Assembly (NCBI RefSeq): GCF_014737315.1
Contig: NZ_JPUF01000020.1
Coordinates: 1 to 55,897, forward strand
Length of the DNA: 55,897 nucleotides
Origin: Treponema zioleckii
GTDB lineage: Bacteria; Spirochaetota; Spirochaetia; Treponematales; Treponemataceae
Reading direction: 5' to 3'
In this document: positions 50,774-55,897 of the stretch, one piece after another
Layout of the letters: the number at the start of each line of letters is the position of its first letter
How positions within the stretch are numbered: position 1 is the stretch's first letter
Program-made: the position numbers and the translations under genes
The notes under the pieces: model-generated
The model's input: only the letters and a program-made list of their open reading frames with translations
What the model was told of the DNA's origin: nothing
The model's database searches: none

Positions 50774-50853
50774 AGTCTTCTCTAATTTTTATTCGGCTCT
50801 AAACATTAAAAAGAGTCATTTTTCAATCATCAAAATAATTAGGGAAGGAATCT

Positions 50854-51999
50854 ATGAAAAAAAATCATAAAAAACCGGTTGTGCTCATTACGGGCTATTT
50901 GGGCTCTGGAAAAACCACGCTTTTGAACAATCTTTTAAAGCAAGAGACCAGACGCATCGCATTGATTGTAAATGACATGGGAAGCATAAACGTTGACGCG
51001 GAAATCCTCAAGAAAGAAGGCTGGAACGTTGCCGAGTGCCCTATGTACGAATTGCAGAACGGCTGCATCTGCTGCACGCTCCGCGATGAATTCATAAAAC
51101 AGCTGGAAAAGATTTCTGAGATTGATTCGGTAGAAGTTGTTTTTGTTGAAGCTTCGGGCATTAGCGACCCTGGTGCCGTTTCAGCAAGTTTTTTGGCTTA
51201 CGAAGAAGACAATCCCGACACGAATGTTTACCTCACTTCTGTTGTGACCGTCGTTGATGCGGACAGAATCTACCGTGAGTTTTTGAGCGACCTAAAAAGA
51301 ATCAAGGAAAATGATGAGACTGTTGATTCGAACAATCTTAGCAATCAGGAAATTTCGACTCTCATTGTTGACCAGATAGAATTCTGCAATTTTATCGTCC
51401 TGAACAAATGCGATTTGCTGAGCGAAAGGGAACTTTGCGAGGTGGAGAAACTTGTGCGTGAATTCCAGCCGAAGGCACCGATTTACAGGAGCGTTGACGG
51501 AAAAGTCGAGCTTAAAAAAATCGTGACGGAAAAACCTTTTGATTTTGAGCAGATTGATTCTTCGTCAGCGATTCAAAAAGCGATTAATTCGCTTGACGGC
51601 ACGAAAGGCTGCACTGACGAATACGGAATCACTTCTTTCGTTTACGAGGAAAAGCGTCCGTTCAATCGCGAGCGTTTTTTGAATTTTGTGAACGAGCATT
51701 ATCCAAAATCTGTGATTCGTGCGAAAGGATATATTTGGTTCTCTGATTCTTCGCAGGACATTCAGCTTTTTGAGCAGGCCGGCAGAAATTCCTCTGTTAT
51801 GGAAGTTTCTTATTGGGTAGACGCCCTTGAAGACGAGCAGAAGAAAAACATTCTCGAAAACAATCCTGACTTAAAAGAAGCCTGGGACGAAGAATTCGGG
51901 GACAGAGAAAATCAGATTGTGTTTATTGGAAAAGGCTTTAACCGAACGAAAATTGAATTGCTGCTCGGAAAATGTCTTGATGAAAAAGCAATTGCCTAA
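50854..51999 (+). CDS. COG0523/CobW-family GTPase (zinc chaperone-like)
   Basis: A G3E GTPase of 381 residues that in this group hands metal to client proteins when zinc is scarce. Walker A is GYLGSGKTT (14-22). The metal-binding CxCC is at 71-74 (GCICCTLRDE). VEASGISDP and LNKCDLL are further GTPase motifs. The C-terminal CobW domain is at about 265-375. A strong AAGGA precedes the ATG. The flanking metal-binding small protein and zinc-uptake component support a zinc role over the B12 role that the CobW name might suggest. Confidence 0.88.
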   Translation: MKKNHKKPVVLITGYLGSGKTTLLNNLLKQETRRIALIVNDMGSINVDAEILKKEGWNVAECPMYELQNGCICCTLRDEFIKQLEKISEIDSVEVVFVEASGISDPGAVSASFLAYEEDNPDTNVYLTSVVTVVDADRIYREFLSDLKRIKENDETVDSNNLSNQEISTLIVDQIEFCNFIVLNKCDLLSERELCEVEKLVREFQPKAPIYRSVDGKVELKKIVTEKPFDFEQIDSSSAIQKAINSLDGTKGCTDEYGITSFVYEEKRPFNRERFLNFVNEHYPKSVIRAKGYIWFSDSSQDIQLFEQAGRNSSVMEVSYWVDALEDEQKKNILENNPDLKEAWDEEFGDRENQIVFIGKGFNRTKIELLLGKCLDEKAIA

Positions 52000-52068
52000 A
52001 AGGTAAAAATTATGGGCGTTAGAAAGCTTTAGTTTTTCGAACGCCTTACATTATTTGGAGATGAAAAA

Positions 52069-53100
52069 ATGAAATTGAATAAATTGTTTGTTTTGGCAGG
52101 AGTTTTGTTCACTCTTGCATCTGCCGCTGTTTTTGCGAAAGCAAAATCAAATTCTGATGGCGAAAAAATCAAAGTCGTTGCGACAATCTTTCCTGAATAT
52201 GATTGGGCCAAAGAAATAATCGGGGCAAAGGCGGACAATGTTGAGCTGACTCTTCTTTTGAACAACGGAACCGACTTACATAGCTATTCGCCAAGTTTTG
52301 ATGACATTGCGAAAGTCTCGAATGCCGACATTTTTATTTATGTTGGCGGTGAAAGCGATGAATGGGTTGATAAAGTTTTGAAAAATGCAAAAAATCCAAA
52401 AATCCGCGTAGTGAACCTTCTTGAAACTTTGGGCAATCGTGTAAAAAACGAGGAAGTTGTTGAAGGAATGGAGCATGAGCACGACGATCATGATGAACAT
52501 GAAGAGCACGACGAACACGACGAGCACGACGAACACGAAGGTCATCATCACGATGAGGAAGAGAAAGACGAGCACGTTTGGCTTTCCCTCAGAAATGCAA
52601 AAATCCTCTCTTCTGCGATTTTCGACGCACTTTGCGAGAAAAATCCTAAAGACGCAGCAGCGTACAAGGCAAACCTTGCTTCTTAACGAAAAAAAACTTG
52701 ACGCATTGGATTCAAAATATTCTGCTGCCGTTAAGAATGGAAGCAAAAATACGCTTTTGTTCGGTGACAGATTCCCGTTCCGCTATCTTGTTGACGATTA
52801 CGGCTTAAAATATTATGCAGCCTTCGTCGGTTGCTCTGCAGAAAGCGAAGCCAGCTTTAAGACCGTTGTTTTCCTTGCTCAAAAATTGAATGAGCTTGGC
52901 TTGAATTATGTTCTTCAAATCGAAAGCAGTGACGGTAAGATTGCAAAAACCGTTATTTCGGCAAGACAAAAAACAAAAAAGCAAAAATCCTGACGATGGA
53001 TTCAATGCAGGCAACAACGGCAAAGCAAATTAAGAAGGGCGAAACTTATTTAAAAGCGATGGAAAGAAACCTTGAAGTTCTAAAAACCGCTTTGAAGTAA
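52069..53100 (+). pseudogene. znuA: zinc ABC transporter substrate-binding protein (ZnuA/AdcA type), two frameshifts
   Basis: Frame 1 encodes the signal peptide (to VFA), VVATIFPEYDWAKEIIGAKA, HSYSPSFDDIAKVSNAD and the His/Asp/Glu-rich zinc loop (about 133-165), and stops at 52684. The next frame carries KLDALDSKY, FGDRFPFRYLVDDYGL and FVGCSAESEASF. Near 52980 the first frame resumes with ILTMDSMQATTAKQIKKG and ends LEVLKTALK at 53100. TTAACG near 52685 looks like TTACG plus one A. ACAAAAAAGC near 52975 looks one A short. Both corrections restore 343 codons. Genuine decay or assembly error are both possible. The matching permease and ATPase are absent. Confidence 0.85.
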
Positions 53101-53200
53101 GGGCTGGTCTGAAAAATTAAAATTAGAACATTTTGAAGATATCTGCGAGTTTTAGGTGCTGGAAATATCAGAGCTTAAAACTCGTAGTTTTTTAGACTCA

Positions 53201-53547
53201 GATAGGATACAGATACTGAAAAACAGGAATAACACTACAATGCCAGCTAGAACGTACTCGGAATGAGCGTTTTTGTCACCCCAATCAAAAGTCGAAATGA
53301 CTATTTTCTTGTCACCTCGAGCGTAGTCGAGAGGTCTACAAGTCGATAGATTTACCCACTCCGCTATTGTCCGGGACCGGAGATGTCTCGACTTTGCTCG
53401 ACATGACAGAGTGGAACGCTCGACATGACAGAGTGGAACGCCCGGAATGACAACTTGCAAGTATTCAACGTAGATGAATACCAGCTTTCACTTTTTAGAT
53501 GCAGATGAACACGGATAGGATACAGATACTGAAAAACAGGAATAACA
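53201..53547. repeat. repeat-rich gap with a 34-nt direct repeat, a 22-nt tandem duplicate and GTCGA palindromes
   Basis: A 34-nt sequence starting GATAGGATACAGATACTG occurs unchanged at 53201-53234 and 53514-53547. The 22-nt unit starting TCGACATGACAGAGTGGAA is present twice in tandem (53398-53419, 53420-53441). ACCTCGA-GCGTAG-TCGAGAGGT near 53307 is a palindrome. The gap 53101-53680 has no gene I can support. Confidence 0.7.
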
Positions 53548-53665
53548 TCGATTCTTCGCGCAGCCGTGGCCCATCACCGTTTATCATCGTTTATCTGCGT
53601 TAAAAATCTGCATACCGACTTCTATGGATTTTTACACCGTACTATTGCAAGGGCTTTAATCAACG

Positions 53666-53671
53666 TATAAA
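53666..53671 (+). promoter_or_regulatory. -10 box of the thioesterase-metNI operon
   Basis: TATAAA, 9 nt before the ATG; TTGCAA at 53645-53650 gives a short 15-nt spacer. Confidence 0.35.
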
Positions 53672-53680
53672 CTTTTCGCT

Positions 53681-54097
53681 ATGAAATATTACACAACATT
53701 TTCGGTGCGCACTTACGAGTGTGATTCTTACGGTCACGTAAACAATGCGGTTTACCTAAATTATCTTGAATATGGGCGAATGGACTTTCTTCAGCAGATT
53801 GGTTTTGACTACAACGGAATCGTAAAAGCTGGCTATGCCATTTATGTTTCGCATATCGATATTCATTACAAAGGCTCAGCCTTTTTTGGCGATACACTCA
53901 CAATCGAAACGGAGCCTACAAAAACGGGTGCCGTATCTGGCACGATTCATCAGAAAATCTCAAAGCAAGATGGCACAGTCTGTGCCGAGGCCGATGTAAC
54001 TTGGGCATTCGTAACTTCTGACGGAAAACTGCATCGCATTCCGGATGAATTTATGGTTGACGGTTTGCGGCCGGAATTTGAAGGTGTGAAAAAATGA
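53681..54097 (+). CDS. acyl-CoA thioester hydrolase (YbgC-like hotdog fold)
   Basis: A 138-residue hotdog-fold thioesterase that cuts acyl-CoA or acyl-ACP. The family's TYECDSYGHVNNAVYLNYLEYGR, with the catalytic Asp and the HVNN turn, is clear, and then HIDIHYKGSAFFGDTL. The YbgC/FcbC type is likely. Its stop overlaps the ATG of metN (ATGA), so it is coupled to that gene, an unusual partner for a methionine importer. No ribosome site; a -10 lies 9 nt upstream. Confidence 0.9.
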   Translation: MKYYTTFSVRTYECDSYGHVNNAVYLNYLEYGRMDFLQQIGFDYNGIVKAGYAIYVSHIDIHYKGSAFFGDTLTIETEPTKTGAVSGTIHQKISKQDGTVCAEADVTWAFVTSDGKLHRIPDEFMVDGLRPEFEGVKK

Positions 54098-55134
54098 CAA
54101 TTGATTTAAAAAATCTCGAAAAATGCTACAGAAAGATTTCTGATTCCAATGCAGAGTCAGAAAGCGTACATGCAGTTGATAAAGTTAGCCTTCATATTCC
54201 GTCAAACGAAATTTTTGGAATCATCGGAAAGAGCGGTGCCGGAAAATCAACTTTGGTTCGGCTCATAAGCTTGCTCGAAAAACCTGATTCCGGCGAAATT
54301 CTTTACGATGGCGTGCGGGTTGACAATCTCAGCAAAAAAGCTCTCATAAGTCAACGTCGAAAAATCGGAATGATTTTCCAGAATTTCAATCTTTTCTCTT
54401 CGAGAAATGTCGCTCAGAACGTTGCGTATCCGCTTGAAATTTGCGGAACTCCAAAAAAAGAAATTGAAAAGAGGGTAGAGGAACTTTTGAATCTCGTAGG
54501 CCTTTCAGACCGCGCAAAATCGCCCGTAAGCACTTTGAGCGGCGGACAGAAACAGCGCGTTGCGATTGCGCGTGCACTTGCCCCGCGGCCGGACATTCTT
54601 TTTTGCGACGAGGCAACGAGCGCGCTTGACCCTCAGACAACGCTTTCAATCCTAAATCTTATCCGCGAGCTTCAGAAAAAAATGAACCTTACGGTCGTAA
54701 TGATTACCCACCAGATGGAAGTTGTTCGTGATGCCTGCAAGGAAATTGCGGTCGTAAGCGACGGAAAAATCGTGGAAACAGGAAGCGTAGAAAATATTTT
54801 TATGAATCCACGCTCTGAAATCACGAAGGATTTTTTGGCAAATATTTCTGTTCAGAAAATCCCGGAAAGTGATTCTGTCGTTCAATGGAGTTCTACCGCC
54901 GGAAAGTATGTTTTGCATTTTAACGGTTCCCTTACGGACGCACCTGTTTTGAGCCGGCTTGCAAAAGAGTTTGATGTGGAAATAAACGTTCGTGCGGGCG
55001 GAATCCAGTCAATTCAAGGAAAAAAAGTCGGTACGATGCACATTGATATGCTCGGTGCCGACATGGAAATAAAAAAAGCCGTCGCATATCTGAAGACTAA
55101 CGGAATCGTGGTTGAAACTTTGGAGGCTGATTAA
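54094..55134 (+). CDS. metN: methionine ABC transporter ATP-binding protein
   Basis: Drives import of methionine through MetI. Walker A is GKSGAGKST (45-53), the signature is LSGGQKQRVAIARALA, and Walker B is DILFCDEATSALD. The extra C-terminal NIL domain (about 270-345), which binds methionine and inhibits transport when the cell is full, is present: LHFNGSLTDAPVLSRLAKEF is its start. At 346 residues it is the usual size. It overlaps the thioesterase by 4 nt and metI follows after 3 nt. The binding protein MetQ should lie beyond the window. Confidence 0.94.
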   Translation: MTIDLKNLEKCYRKISDSNAESESVHAVDKVSLHIPSNEIFGIIGKSGAGKSTLVRLISLLEKPDSGEILYDGVRVDNLSKKALISQRRKIGMIFQNFNLFSSRNVAQNVAYPLEICGTPKKEIEKRVEELLNLVGLSDRAKSPVSTLSGGQKQRVAIARALAPRPDILFCDEATSALDPQTTLSILNLIRELQKKMNLTVVMITHQMEVVRDACKEIAVVSDGKIVETGSVENIFMNPRSEITKDFLANISVQKIPESDSVVQWSSTAGKYVLHFNGSLTDAPVLSRLAKEFDVEINVRAGGIQSIQGKKVGTMHIDMLGADMEIKKAVAYLKTNGIVVETLEAD

Positions 55135-55137
55135 TTT

Positions 55138-55857
55138 ATGAATGAACTTGATTTTGTGGAGCTTGAGGAATCCGTTTCGCTTTTTGAGACAATTGCCGAT
55201 GAAGCTTCGATGCTTTTGCAGCTTATAGGACCGGCTCTCGGCGAGACGCTCATAATGGTGTTTTTTGCAACTCTCATGGCCGTGATTATTGGTTTTCCGG
55301 TTGGCGTTCTGCTTTTTGTTACGGGACCGGGCGGGTTTATAAGAATGCCGATTTTGAACCGATTTTTTGGCTGGATAGTTGATGTTTTGCGTTCTTTTCC
55401 GTTCGTAATTTTGATGATAGCCATTTTACCGCTGACTCGCTTGATTGTTGGCACTGCGGTCGGAACTGCGGCTACGATTTTGCCACTTTCCCTCGCGGCG
55501 GCTCCGTTTGTTGCCCGCGTAATCGAAACCGCGCTGATTGAGATTGACCCTGGCGTAATTACTGCGGCAAAAGCGATGGGGTCTACCAACTGGCAGATTA
55601 TTTACAAAGTTCTTGTGCCAGAAGTTATGCCTTCGGTTGTTTCTGGAATCACGCTCACGATAATCAATTTGATTGGCTACTCCGCAATGGCTGGAATTCT
55701 TGGCGGCGGCGGTCTTGGGCAGCTTGCGATTGCTTACGGCTACAACCGCTTCCGCACTGATGTTATGGTTTCGTCTGTTCTTGTCATAATTGTTCTTGTT
55801 GTACTGATTCAGTTTGTAGGAACAAGGCTTAGCACAATGCTTTTGAAGCGACGCTAG
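55138..55857 (+). CDS. metI: methionine ABC transporter permease
   Basis: A 239-residue inner-membrane permease with about five helices. It starts with a soluble lead (to about 35), then GETLIMVFFATLMAVIIGFP and further helices. The EAA-type coupling loop (EIDPGVITAAKAMGSTNWQI) contacts MetN. The last 20 residues are basic. GGAGG lies before the ATG, 3 nt after the metN stop. The following 40 bases to the window end contain no complete gene. Confidence 0.94.
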   Translation: MNELDFVELEESVSLFETIADEASMLLQLIGPALGETLIMVFFATLMAVIIGFPVGVLLFVTGPGGFIRMPILNRFFGWIVDVLRSFPFVILMIAILPLTRLIVGTAVGTAATILPLSLAAAPFVARVIETALIEIDPGVITAAKAMGSTNWQIIYKVLVPEVMPSVVSGITLTIINLIGYSAMAGILGGGGLGQLAIAYGYNRFRTDVMVSSVLVIIVLVVLIQFVGTRLSTMLLKRR

Positions 55858-55897
55858 TGATTTTGGCAAAAAAAATGTGGTCGATTCGTTTTTGAAT

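Noticed and set aside
53300-53460. Possible CRISPR or phage-attachment site from short repeats
   Set aside because: Repeats are few, of different types, partly palindromic and not spaced evenly; no cas or integrase gene is near.

Overview
The window looks like chromosome from a host-associated, saccharolytic Treponema (phylum Spirochaetota). This is judged from protein character only: a Treponema-type GrpE/DnaK/DnaJ set, the rpsP-khpA-rimM-trmD-rplS block, CheR/CheB and a chemoreceptor, fermentative LdhA, and many exported proteins with loose spirochaetal lipoboxes. No database search was possible. Almost everything is housekeeping DNA. No phage, transposase, integrase or CRISPR array is visible.

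Layout. 1-6361: the 3' half of a structured repeat, cheR and cheB, an RseC-like membrane protein with a TPR protein, a polyprenyl diphosphate synthase, and an exported protein plus a lipoprotein phosphoesterase. 6362-9398: a 225-bp tandem structured repeat that runs into the 3' end of a Rel-type ppGpp synthetase, then a small membrane protein. 9469-16030: aroA, a vWA/SH3/Sel1 membrane protein, a membrane-anchored DRGH nuclease, asnA and a radical-SAM-like protein without the cluster cysteines. 16153-25638: grpE, dnaK, dnaJ, an M28 peptidase, argG behind an ARG-box-like operator, ldhA and an RluA-family synthase. 25797-32896: a chemoreceptor, the ribosomal/tRNA-modification block, a broken HD-GYP-like gene, yraN with two small genes, tRNA-Leu(UAA) and an exported protein. 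32969-41168: an ABC importer whose binding-protein gene is displaced by apeB-like and purU genes, an HD hydrolase and pgi. 41217-50116: tatD, an MFS exporter, gltX, exported proteins, an HD protein, a lysozyme-like protein, and an RluA-type synthase split over two frames. 50160-55897: another repeat copy, a zinc-handling cluster with a frameshifted zinc-binding protein, a repeat-rich gap, a thioesterase and metN-metI.

The strongest unexplained signal is a dispersed multi-hairpin repeat at four loci (1-97, 6421-6923, 20220-20271, 50160-50400). Stem sequences differ between loci but stay complementary. In the fuller copies four arms can pair in mutually exclusive ways, like an attenuator. One copy supplies the last codons of the Rel protein, which has lost its C-terminal ACT domain and four of eight hydrolase residues. 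Other points worth checking are a set of genes with a -10 box only 6-9 nt before the ATG (predicted leaderless mRNAs), a palindromic operator enclosing the argG promoter, and three genes interrupted by frameshifts or stops. Those interruptions could be real decay or assembly error.
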